This document shows positions 54,625 through 63,820 of a stretch of 64,000 nt of DNA, one piece after another. Source of the DNA: Gracilaria gracilis (taxonomy: Eukaryota; Rhodophyta; Florideophyceae; Gracilariales; Gracilariaceae); the NCBI GenBank assembly GCA_030374805.1, contig JARGSG010000006.1:248001-312000 (forward strand), in the 5' to 3' direction. Under the pieces are notes generated by a model, which worked only from the letters and a program-made list of their open reading frames with translations, did no database searches and had not been told where the DNA came from. The first letter of the stretch is position 1, and every line of letters begins with the position of its first letter. The position numbers and the translations under genes are program-made.

Positions 54625-56817
54625 ATGACTTCTCACCAAACCACGTCCTCTAACATTGAGAACCGTTTCAGCCCTTTGGCTGACGCCGGGGAGACCATGG
54701 AAGGCATTCGCTTCCCACTTGATGGTAATAGCGAACCTGAATCCGAATCTTGGAGACCAGGTCTTTCAAAGACCGTTCGGAAGAAAGTTTCGCCGACCCC
54801 AGACCGCAAAGGCCCTCAGCCTGTGTGCACCCCGGACGAGGCGAGGGCCACCTTTGGAGCGTGTCGAACGCTCATCAAGTGCCCAAACTGCCATTCTAAG
54901 AATTCATTCACTCTAAATGGTAACTCTAAGTTTGGACCCACTGTGCGCTGCTCCGTCAAAGGCTGCCATCGCTCCTTTGGCGGTTCGCGATTCCATGAAA
55001 TAATTCGACCATTTCTGGCGCCGAGCAGCCCAAGGAACAGCTCCCAGGCGTCAGTCGCATCCGCTCCTACGCCCTCACCGGTTGCCGAGCACCCCATCAG
55101 CCACACCAGCACACCCTCTAGCGCACCTGTTGCCGTCGTACAGATACCAAAACAGCAATGGGAGTCGATCTTGAGGAGATGCCAGACACTAGAGGATCAA
55201 GTTGCTCGGCTCACCCAGCAGCTCCAGTCCTCTCGCAACCATGCCACGGTACCACAACAGAGACAAAACCAACGTGCTCTAGAAATTGAAGCACGATCTG
55301 TCGAGACGGCCGTTAACAGACAGCCACCTAACACGGCTCCGCCCAACACTGGACGAGCACAACCGCAGATAAACACTGTCCCTGAAGCAAGGACTGGGAC
55401 AAATACTGGTGTAAAGATTTGGGCGCAGATTGCTAGAGAGGGCCAGCCTCGGTCATTGAACAAGTTACCACCTCAGTTTCTTACTCGAATGGCTAAAATG
55501 GCTCACAACCTCAAGTCTGGAGGATATGCACCACTGCCGATATCGCAATCTCGGCCCCCGAAAATGGAAGCGCAGTACTTCCGTGGCATACCGCGCGGCC
55601 CCTACCGCCCTCTCATGAGACACCTTCGCAGTGGACTTCCGAGCCGTTGCGTTATCGCTCTGTCCTTCATAGGACGTTCGATATTGGAAATCGTGACTGC
55701 GACTGACGTTGCTCACAAACTGGTTGCAGGAATGCGTGCAGCCGGGTACACGCACATGCCTAACTTCGCCGCCACCTCGAATGCCATGTCATCGCGAAAG
55801 ATGATGAGTAAGGCCGAACGACGACAGAAAAACCTGGAGCAGGCGCTATATCGCTTGCAGACTGCAGCAACTCGCACAACGTCAGCGTGGGCCAAGCATT
55901 GGTATACGTCCCAAGTGAAGGTAACACAGGAGTTGATGCACAATAAGCAGCCAAGTACACCGAACCAAAGTGTGAACCCGACTGCAAAACAGCCTGGGAA
56001 AGTCGACCGTGATTCTTCCAAGGCAAGTCCGATGGTACCTAAGGGGACTCATACCAGAGCTGCCCATCCGATCGACCGCCTTGCACCATTGCGTACACAT
56101 ATTAGGTTCGCAGAGGACTCCCAAACAACAGTAGCGGCGATCGATGCCCATACGAAAATGAGAACTCATGTACGTTTCGCCGAAGAGTCAACCGCATCCA
56201 TCGTTGAAAGAAGGGTTCCAGCGATGGTTCAGCGCACTAATCGGACGATAGACGGCAATACTGGGCCTCGGACGAATGTCCACTTTGTTTCAGAGGAAGC
56301 AGGAGCAACAGAATGTCCACAGCCTATGAGCATTTCAACTGACTCTGAAGAGCCCAATGCACCAGAAGACGAGCAGAACACTGAGCAGATATCCCACATC
56401 ATCGAAACTGAACAACAATCGCAGTCGTCGGAGTTGTCCACCGACACTCGACAAAGTGTCGTTTCGGTGTCTGGGGCAAACAATGATGCTCATAACACGG
56501 AAAATAACGTGCCACAACTCCCAGAATTGGCACACCACACCACTGCAATCACTGCAAGTACAGGAGCAGTGACCGCCGATCCGAAAGATATCACTATGGA
56601 AGCGGCCCAAACGAGCCCATTGGAACCGCTTCAGACTCCAAATGAGAGTCTGTCATCGGATTGGGACCACGATGGTGCTCCCACTTATGACCACGAAATG
56701 CGTCGTCCGAACAGATTGGTACGAAATGTGTTCTCTGTGAGCATTAATGTGCCGTCGACTACGACGCAAACCGGTCCAATTCCACATAACGGTCACCAGA
56801 ATGGTGAGGCGTTGTGA
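54625..56817 (+). CDS. LINE-2 ORF1 protein
   Basis: 730 residues, open throughout. The N-terminus has a cysteine pattern CPNC (86-89) ... CSVKGC (109-114), C-X2-C-X19-C-X4-C, that looks like a zinc ribbon and not the CCHC knuckles common in LINE ORF1s. A heptad-like segment at about 177-200 (QWESILRRCQTLEDQVARL) suggests a short coiled coil. A basic central part (about 270-430) may bind RNA. The C-terminal 250 residues are Ser/Thr/Gln/Glu-rich with repeated THIRFAE/THVRFAE/TNVHFVS motifs near 490-560. The presumed role is RNA-binding particle formation. The stop TGA overlaps the first codon of ORF2. Confidence 0.85.
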   Translation: MTSHQTTSSNIENRFSPLADAGETMEGIRFPLDGNSEPESESWRPGLSKTVRKKVSPTPDRKGPQPVCTPDEARATFGACRTLIKCPNCHSKNSFTLNGNSKFGPTVRCSVKGCHRSFGGSRFHEIIRPFLAPSSPRNSSQASVASAPTPSPVAEHPISHTSTPSSAPVAVVQIPKQQWESILRRCQTLEDQVARLTQQLQSSRNHATVPQQRQNQRALEIEARSVETAVNRQPPNTAPPNTGRAQPQINTVPEARTGTNTGVKIWAQIAREGQPRSLNKLPPQFLTRMAKMAHNLKSGGYAPLPISQSRPPKMEAQYFRGIPRGPYRPLMRHLRSGLPSRCVIALSFIGRSILEIVTATDVAHKLVAGMRAAGYTHMPNFAATSNAMSSRKMMSKAERRQKNLEQALYRLQTAATRTTSAWAKHWYTSQVKVTQELMHNKQPSTPNQSVNPTAKQPGKVDRDSSKASPMVPKGTHTRAAHPIDRLAPLRTHIRFAEDSQTTVAAIDAHTKMRTHVRFAEESTASIVERRVPAMVQRTNRTIDGNTGPRTNVHFVSEEAGATECPQPMSISTDSEEPNAPEDEQNTEQISHIIETEQQSQSSELSTDTRQSVVSVSGANNDAHNTENNVPQLPELAHHTTAITASTGAVTADPKDITMEAAQTSPLEPLQTPNESLSSDWDHDGAPTYDHEMRRPNRLVRNVFSVSINVPSTTTQTGPIPHNGHQNGEAL

Positions 56818-59795
56818 TCCGGGTTGGTACTTTCAACGTGAGAGGTCTCGCACATAGCGAGGCCGAAGTCCACCGTGCATGGAAAGTACTAGGTTTAGAC
56901 TTTCTGTGCGTTGTGGAAACATGGCAACGTCCCTCCGATGAGGTGTCGTTGGCATTGCCACATGTGAGTGTGGCGCTGGAAGCGGAGTATAGGAGTCGTG
57001 CGTCGAGAGGTGGGATCACGATTTTCCATCATCAGCGCTTCTGTACGAAGGTCGTGGGCAAGTACGGCACCGCAGCATACCAAATCCTGGCACTGAGAGT
57101 TCGCCCAGATCTCAATGTGATAGGAGTATATCTTAGTCCGAGCGCTTCAGATGAGGACATAAAGGGATTCCTGGAGCGATTGAAGTCTTTGATCCGGGGT
57201 CCGACGTTACTGGCTGGGGATTGGAATGCCCGCCATGACGACTGGGATCAACGAACCAACAGGCATGGTCGCCGCCTCCGAGCGTGGATCCGCAAATGGG
57301 ATCTCTTGCTGAGGGCTCCATCCGAGTTGACGCCAACGTTTCGCACCCCAAATGGTTCGAGTGCAGTGGATTTCTTCATCTCGAAGCGAGTGTCTGTTCG
57401 AAATGTGGCAACAACCAGTGGATCGTGGGATGCAGTCTCGGATCACAACATGGTTGTTCCCGACATTGACTGGATGACAACTCAATTCTCACCACGAAAA
57501 CCGAAGATTTCGAGGGCGCAACTCAAATGCGTGGACAGAATCGAAGACGCTCAGACATATTACAAAGCCAATTTGCCTAATGTGGCTTCTCGTTTTGACC
57601 ACGCAACCTCAGAAGAGGATCTGGACGATGCATGTTGCCAACTCGTGGACACAATCAGTAGCCCCTGGATCACTTCCGTATCAATGCGTCCTGACCGCTA
57701 TCGCTTCTTCTGGGATTCTAGTCTTGACCAGTTGAGTCGTGTGCGATCTACATATTACAAACGGTGGAAACGAAGTAGCAACATTCAAATGTGGAATGTG
57801 TACAAGGTGATTGACCGATTCATTAAACGTCGTTGTCGAGCAAAGAAGAGACAACTGTTGGACGAATTTCTTGATACCGCCGAGGACGAAACAGCATCTC
57901 AAACAGTGAATCGAATCAACTCGGTGATGAAATTACGATCTCAGCATAGCGCACGGGCACTGGAACGTGGAAATCCATTAGACCCACAGGACTACGCTGA
58001 GTTTATTGCCGAGTACCAGCCACCCGAATGTGGGGTGAAAGCAGTCACATTTGATGTTCCGAACTCGTTCCGGATTGCATTGGAAAAATCGATCAAGGAT
58101 GCAAAGAAGGGAAGATCGATTGGGCGCGATAACGTGGCATCGGAAATGCTACAGGTGAGTCCAACTTTGTGCGCTTCCACGCTTCTCAAGCTGTGGCGAG
58201 CGTGTGGCAAGTTGGCATATCTACCATCAACGTTGCGGCAGACACGTATATCGCCCATATACAAGAAAGGCGACATCTCGGTACCATCCAACTACCGACC
58301 GATCTCTATTCTGTCGCACTTGCGCAAGGCAATTTCGGCTGCATTAAACTCGATCGTGATGAACTATATCGAGTTTCATGAGTACCAGTATGGGTTCTCA
58401 AAGTACAATGGAACAAAACAGTCGATTGTGGAGGTGAGTAACATCATCACAAACGGCCACTCGCGTGTGGCAGTACTGGATCTAACGAAGGCGTACGACA
58501 AAGTTAACCGAAAACTATTGTCGCAAGTGTGCGCATCCAGGCTACAACCGAAGCATGCGGCAATGACTACTTTGCTGCTGCAACCAGTCAACGCTTTCAT
58601 AAATGGAAATTGGAAAGATGAACAAGTACAAATGACTCTTGGAGTGCCTCAAGGTGACCCATTCAGCTGTACATTGTTCAACATGTATATTGATTCCATG
58701 CTATATCGAGTGCAGGAGGTGCCATATCATGTGTCGCATCGAGGTGCAAGTGCATTTGCCGACGATGTGATTCTGATGGCGAAGACTGATAGCGGGCTGC
58801 AACTACTGCTAGACATATGCAGTAGTTGGGGCAAAGAAATGCAAATGCCGTGGAACACTGCAAACGGCAAGTCGATAGTACTGCAACTGCCTGCAGACCA
58901 AAATCACTCTGCAATATTCACACTTGCTGGTGATAAGCTGAGCGTGGTACGTAGTGCAGTATATCTGGGGGTGTCTCTAAACACCAATGGAGTAACAACC
59001 GACAAGCACATGGAACGCGTACAAAATGCTCAACGTCGATTGGGAAGCCTAGCCGGTGCTGGTCTGCACCGGAATGGATTTGATACGCGCAGCTGTGTGA
59101 GTTTGTACCGCGCATTCGTGAGGTCGATTTACGAATATGCGTTGCATCTTGTACCGCTCACGCCTCATTTGGAAATGGCGATAGTGAAGCTTGAAGCAAC
59201 GTTCTTCAAACTGATTCTTGGAAAAATGGCATCTCGGTTTGGAACATATCGGGTGCCGATGATGCGTGCACTTTGTCGTTTAGAGTCTGCGGCTCTGCGA
59301 CAAATTGTGCTCGCCTCCAAACGTCTACGGCATTATCAATCGTGTCGTGAGACGGCATTGAACCTTGAATTGGAACACAGATCGCGACAGTTGAAGGTGA
59401 ACCGGGCATGTCGGCAGCTGTCGCTGTATAATGCACATCCTTCAATTTCAGCACTACGAGCTGAAATTGATAATGTGTGTACAAAAGGAATAGGAAGAAT
59501 ACGGGATGCGGAGTGGAAACTTGCCTCGGCAAGACGCGTTCGCAAAATCCCGTGTGCTGCGAATGGAAAATACCCACCCGTTCTTCGGTTGCGCAAAGTT
59601 TCGCACCGAATGATGGGTATCCGATGGTACTTCAATGAGTTCCCAGCAAACCCAATGGAGGCACGTGATGTACTTGGGCACGAGTACTGGAAGTACGGAA
59701 GACTGAAGGTACTACTCGGAATGAAAGATTGGTCACCTGGAGAGAGACAGGAGGCGACCGAAATACTAGATGTATTGGAAGAAGCACAGTTGTAA
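56814..59795 (+). CDS. LINE-2 ORF2: APE endonuclease and reverse transcriptase
   Basis: 993 residues, fully open. Endonuclease motifs TFNVRGL, ETW, GDWNARHDDWD and the catalytic SDH (about 209-211) are present. RT motifs are NYRPISIL, DLTKAYDKVN, GVPQGDPFSC and FADD (about 647-650). No AUG is available: the frame opens after 56807, its first start-like codon is GTG at 56814 (in GTGA with the ORF1 stop), and the first methionine is at about residue 212, inside the endonuclease. Translation therefore probably depends on stop-coupled reinitiation or a -1 shift from ORF1. The clade cannot be fixed from motifs alone. This is the likeliest source of enzyme for the other LINE copies. Confidence 0.9.
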   Translation: MIRVGTFNVRGLAHSEAEVHRAWKVLGLDFLCVVETWQRPSDEVSLALPHVSVALEAEYRSRASRGGITIFHHQRFCTKVVGKYGTAAYQILALRVRPDLNVIGVYLSPSASDEDIKGFLERLKSLIRGPTLLAGDWNARHDDWDQRTNRHGRRLRAWIRKWDLLLRAPSELTPTFRTPNGSSAVDFFISKRVSVRNVATTSGSWDAVSDHNMVVPDIDWMTTQFSPRKPKISRAQLKCVDRIEDAQTYYKANLPNVASRFDHATSEEDLDDACCQLVDTISSPWITSVSMRPDRYRFFWDSSLDQLSRVRSTYYKRWKRSSNIQMWNVYKVIDRFIKRRCRAKKRQLLDEFLDTAEDETASQTVNRINSVMKLRSQHSARALERGNPLDPQDYAEFIAEYQPPECGVKAVTFDVPNSFRIALEKSIKDAKKGRSIGRDNVASEMLQVSPTLCASTLLKLWRACGKLAYLPSTLRQTRISPIYKKGDISVPSNYRPISILSHLRKAISAALNSIVMNYIEFHEYQYGFSKYNGTKQSIVEVSNIITNGHSRVAVLDLTKAYDKVNRKLLSQVCASRLQPKHAAMTTLLLQPVNAFINGNWKDEQVQMTLGVPQGDPFSCTLFNMYIDSMLYRVQEVPYHVSHRGASAFADDVILMAKTDSGLQLLLDICSSWGKEMQMPWNTANGKSIVLQLPADQNHSAIFTLAGDKLSVVRSAVYLGVSLNTNGVTTDKHMERVQNAQRRLGSLAGAGLHRNGFDTRSCVSLYRAFVRSIYEYALHLVPLTPHLEMAIVKLEATFFKLILGKMASRFGTYRVPMMRALCRLESAALRQIVLASKRLRHYQSCRETALNLELEHRSRQLKVNRACRQLSLYNAHPSISALRAEIDNVCTKGIGRIRDAEWKLASARRVRKIPCAANGKYPPVLRLRKVSHRMMGIRWYFNEFPANPMEARDVLGHEYWKYGRLKVLLGMKDWSPGERQEATEILDVLEEAQL

Positions 59796-59940
59796 ATCTG
59801 TGCTATAAGTAGTAAGAATGATTGCGTTGGTTCGTAATTGACCAAGTTAGTTTACACCTTGACAGTGTTACCCTGCTGCTCTTCATGGGACATTGGGAAC
59901 ACTATAAATAAAAAGCAATTGATTGAAAGAAAAAAAAAAA
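59796..59940 (+). other. 3' UTR and poly(A) tail of LINE-2
   Basis: 145 bases, with AATAAA near 59908 followed by AGCAATTGATTG and an A-rich tail. LINE-1 and LINE-3 end the same way. Confidence 0.8.
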
Positions 59941-59999
59941 TGGAAACGTGGTATCTTCACACCAGAGTTGGTTTCCGATTCCTTTTCCGAGTCCGACAT
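59941..59999 (-). pseudogene. Copia-D gag start, cut off by LINE-2
   Basis: The ATG at 59999 encodes MSDSEKESETNSGVKI and stops at the LINE-2 insertion; the frame resumes at 53685. Confidence 0.88.
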
Positions 60000-60810
60000 T
60001 GCGAATTACTCGTTGTCCAATATAACCAGTTGCAGAAACCAAAGTGAAAACTGGAGGCAAGTAGCGAGAGAACCGTTACGAAACAAGAAAGAAAAGAAGC
60101 AAAGTGAGGGGCTCGATGCTTATGTTTCACAAAGAGGGGTTGGCTGGAGTGGAGTAGTCTCAACACTCAACAGCGAGGGCGCCAGCGGAGAGCGTGTAAC
60201 CAGATCTGCAACGCTCGTCGAGACGCGTCCCGTACGCGATCACAGGCGGAGTTCAAGTACTCGACGCCTGGAGTATACTCACGGGTGAGACAGAACTCAA
60301 ACCCGGAAAACAATAAACAAGAAGAAGAAGCAGCGGGTCCACTGGCAGGAGTTATCGAGCTCCGGTTACCCTAGAGGTATGAACCCCTGGTCCCTGCTCA
60401 CTCTCTCCAGGTGAGGTACGGTTTGATCACCTACCAAGCTCTTCGTACTTGAAAGCCCGGCGCTGTTAATCCCTACGCGACTTCCCAAGGAGGGTACTAG
60501 TCAAGATACACGTTCCCCAGTTAGCCCTTGCTGGTCTCTTACAGGAAGGTAGCTCGGTCTTGCGGCGCAGTACGGTGCTCCTACGCGTCCAAGCCAGTTT
60601 CATCGACCTCCGTACTTCACTGACGGGAAGCAGGATTCTGCTGCGTTCCTTATCTCGTGCCAAGAGAGTTACTAGCAAACGCGATATGTCCTCACCACTA
60701 CAGAGGAACAACAACGGGTACAATTTTGCGCAATAGGAATAACTTCTTGAATCCAAACAGGAAAGTCAATAAGGAAAAACGCGTACGCCTGCTTACTTAT
60801 TGTCGGCGCT
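60000..60810 (-). other. Copia-D leader
   Basis: About 0.8 kb with no gene. It has a single copy of the block duplicated in A, with the palindrome weakened by one change (GAGACGCGTCCC near 60219). Hairpin pair at about 60373-60421; hairpin II keeps pairing through a G-U wobble in the RNA sense. Confidence 0.62.
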
Positions 60811-60824
60811 CTGGGCCCATAACC
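60811..60824 (-). other. Primer-binding site of D
   Basis: Reverse strand GGTTATGGGCCCAG, 14/14 complementary to half initiator tRNA-Met, directly after an LTR ending in ATTATCA. Confidence 0.75.
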
Positions 60825-61646
60825 TGATAATGCAAACGTGATGGAGGTTATAGCTCGGAAGGGAAGGTTGATGCAAAGGGAAGGTTAATGCAAAGGGAAG
60901 GTGGGGATATTCAAAGGAAGTTCGCCAGCTCTGGCTCGGATTTACTTGGAGGTCCTTCTGTCACAACTTATATGGCACTACGTCGTCGCACTACCGCTCA
61001 CTTTCACTCGGAGTAAAACCTAAGCCACCAAGCGCGGATACTCAATACCACCAATCATCATCTAACATAACATGGTAACACTGCCACAATTCATGACAGC
61101 TTACAACTAACCAGGCACGACAGTGCACAACAAGTTACGTGCCTACTCAACAAGTTACGAGCCTACACATAACGATGACCATGCACAAATTCACATCGTG
61201 CCAATACACTGTAATCCGTACACCACACCAATATATGTATGCTCCAGCTCACCAAGTACCAGGTAACCACAAATTCACTCAACGCCATAAGTTCCCACAA
61301 CATGTTACCACAGTGTTCGTGTAATCCTCATGACTGTACCTGACTCATCACCATAGCGCACCAAGTTGCATCAATGTGTTCAACATGTCCACGTACATAA
61401 CTGTGCACACTGTCCAGCATACCCATCTGTGCTAGCTACACACGTGTAGCCCAGAACAACCTAGTAGTGCCTTAACACTTGTACACACTACGTTGCATGT
61501 GCACATTTGCAGTGGCCAATCAGAAGCCAGTTTCACGTTGAGTTTGCACAAACCCGCATATGCGCTTATCCAGCAGCACCCTCCAAAACAGCCCATGCTC
61601 CCCTGCACTTTTGGTTTCAGTGACAGCACTCTGTCAACATTTAACA
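60825..61646 (-). repeat. 5' LTR of Copia-D
   Basis: About 822 bp, reverse strand TGTTAAATGTTGACAG to TTATCA, so TG...CA ends are kept. It carries an insertion-like repeat of GGGAAGGTTGATGC near its end relative to the LTR at 50109. It abuts a C-type LTR near that LTR's 3' end. Confidence 0.85.
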
Positions 61647-62390
61647 AAACGCAGGTTAGAGATACGTAAGAAGAAAGACAATAGAGAAGAAAAATAGAAC
61701 GAGAACAAGTGAAAGGGGTAGGCCACCTTTTTCCAGAGTTTACTCAACCGATAGTGATGGGAACTTACAAATACCCTAGCGCGCCTCGCCGTCGACGCAT
61801 CCGCCGCCGTCGCAGCATGCGACATCACGGCACACGTTTTCAAAGTGTACACTCGTACAACGGAAGCGCGCGCAAACATAATACGAATTCAAAACATCTA
61901 ATTCAAACATTCGACTAATCTAAACAGCGCCAGATCTAAAGCGAGGGACTTCCTTCAAACAATCAGATCCCAAAAATCTCTAATTTCGGCCTGGCGCTGC
62001 CAACCCCTCAGCGCAGCACAGAATCGCATATTCTGTGTTAAACCCCTTCAGAATAGCATGCAAACGCATATCTGCTCCAAACCGCCCTACAGGGCCCATA
62101 TGTGCACATACTCTGCTACTGCATAAGTGGCCACAAGACACGAGCTGCAGCCAATCACAACGCACCACTTGTATCTTCAGCACCTATTACTCCACACAGA
62201 ACCGTCCACTTATGCGCACCACGTTGCATGTCGCCATTTGCAGGAGCCAATAACATTGCAAGTTTACGTTAGGTTCACAAACACACGCACATGCGCTTTT
62301 GCTGCACCAGGTCTTAAAAGTGCCCATGCTCCCCTGCAACTTTGTCTTGCAGAGGTCTGAGAGGCACTCGACCACATCCATACGTCAACA
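61647..62390 (-). repeat. C-type LTR
   Basis: About 744 bp starting TGTTGACGTATGGATGTGG on the reverse strand. Parts match A LTRs (GTCGAGTGCCT, AAGTTGCAGGGGA, CTAGGGTATTTGTA). Its end, CTCTAACCTGCGTT, matches the C LTR remnant at 18202. The last bases expected before the primer site are missing where the D LTR begins, so D probably inserted here or recombined here. Confidence 0.75.
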
Positions 62391-62606
62391 AGAGAGCTGG
62401 TTTGAGAGCTACTTGGAACCGTATCTTGGGTAGTAGCAGCTGATGAGGATTGATCTGAACTCGATACCACAACGTTTCAGACACCTTTGATTCGGCATGC
62501 GGCACGAAGGCGATGGCGCCAAAGGGTATAATCTTCCCCACGCTTACCATGAAAGTGTAGGATCTTGACACCAGAGTTGGTTTCAGACTCAACTTCCGAG
62601 TCCGAC
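62391..62606 (-). pseudogene. Truncated Copia-A gag start
   Basis: The ATG at 62606 opens MSDSEVESETNSGVKI. A TGG-to-TGA change in the KGVWNVV motif (about 62480) stops it, and the remaining sequence ends after about 72 codons exactly at the C-type LTR. Confidence 0.82.
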
Positions 62607-63596
62607 ATGCTCCAAAACAGAGTCATCAAACTCCAGTACAAGGGATTTCACGAGTAGAAGAGAAACAAAGGAATCAGAGAAGCCGCGTGAGGGGAACAAT
62701 TCTTCCTTCACAAAGGAGGGTAGGGCTGGAGTGGAATAAGGACTCAACACTAAACAGCGGGGTCGCCAACGGAGACTCTTTAACGAAGTCTGCAACGCTC
62801 GTCTCGGCCCGTCCAGTACGCGAACACAAGCGGAGTAGAACTCGACGCTCGGAGTATACTCACGGGTGAGAGACAACCAACCCGGAACAGAAAGGGCAGA
62901 GTGAAGGATGCAATGCCACTTCCCCACAAGCAAGTAAAGGAGGAGCTGGAGTGGAGTCAAGCTCAACACTCAACAGCGAGGGCGCCAGCGGAGACTGTGG
63001 GGTAGTCTGCAACGCTAGTCGGGACGCGTCCCGTACGCGATCACAGGCGGAGTTCGGAGATTCGACGCCCGGAGCAAGCTCACTAATGAGGTACAACTCG
63101 AACCCGGAATGATGATGAAACTTCTTAGGCGGGCGCACTGACAGGAGAAACTACCTCCGCTACCCTGTGGGTCCGAACCCCTGGTCCCCGGTCACTCTCT
63201 CCGGGTGAGGCACGATTTGATCGCCTGCCAAGCTCTGCGTACTTCAGAACGAGGGGCTGTTAGTCCCTATGAGACGTCCCAAAGAGGGTACTAGTCGAGA
63301 TACACTTTCCCCAGTTGAACCCTTGCTGGTCTCTTGCGAAAACGTAGCCCGGTCTTTCGGCGCGGTACGGTCGCTCCTACGCTTTCAAGCCCGTTTCATC
63401 GACCCCCTTACTCCACGGACGCAGAGCAGGATTTTGCTGTCGCCCTTGTCTCGAGCCAGCGGGTTACTAAAAAACGGGATATGTGTTCCCCATTCGCCAG
63501 AAAGAAAACAGCGGGGTACTCTAACGCAGATAGCAAAACTTCCAAATAAAAGTAGTAAGTAAGAAATGAGCGCGACGTCTGCAAGTTGTCGACGCT
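62607..63596 (-). other. Long A-type leader upstream of the truncated gag
   Basis: Both copies of the duplicated block and the hairpin pair (about 63170-63206) are present. One palindrome is intact (near 63021-63032) and the other is mutated (CGGCCCGTCC). No gene seen. Confidence 0.65.
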
Positions 63597-63610
63597 CTGG
63601 GCCCATTACC
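63597..63610 (-). other. Primer-binding site, 13/14 match
   Basis: Reverse strand GGTAATGGGCCCAG; only one mismatch to half initiator tRNA-Met, against three in array 1 and E. It follows an LTR ending TCGTCA, which supports TG...CA as the ancestral A LTR ends. Confidence 0.72.
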
Positions 63611-63820
63611 TGACGATACGCACGCAGGTAAGGTAGAAAGGGAAGTAGAGATGGATATGGAAGAAAGAGAAAGTAAAACAAGTGAAGGTTGACGGCCTTA
63701 GGTCGACCCGTTTACTCGAGGGTCGTCGATCGCAACCTAAAAATACCCTAGCGCGCGCTTCACCGTCGTCGCAGAAAACGCCGACGGCGGTCGTTACAAG
63801 TTGCACGTGTGTGCAGTTGT
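63611..63820 (-). repeat. 3' part of a Copia-A LTR
   Basis: 210 bases of the LTR preceding the 62.6-63.6 kb leader. The rest is interrupted by a forward D-type LTR that starts between GCAGTTGT and the expected ACACGG. Its continuation would lie beyond the window. Confidence 0.8.

Larger units (their letters stand above)
53686..59940 (+). mobile_element. LINE-2: LINE with both ORFs intact
   Basis: 6.26 kb: 5' UTR 53686-54624, ORF1, ORF2, 3' UTR and poly(A) to 59940. It sits in the D gag start region. ATGG occurs on both sides (53682-53685 and 59940-59943), a short target-site duplication whose exact length is blurred by the A run. It lacks about 140 bases at the 5' end compared with LINE-1, so it may be slightly 5'-truncated. 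It lies antisense to D. Confidence 0.9.
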
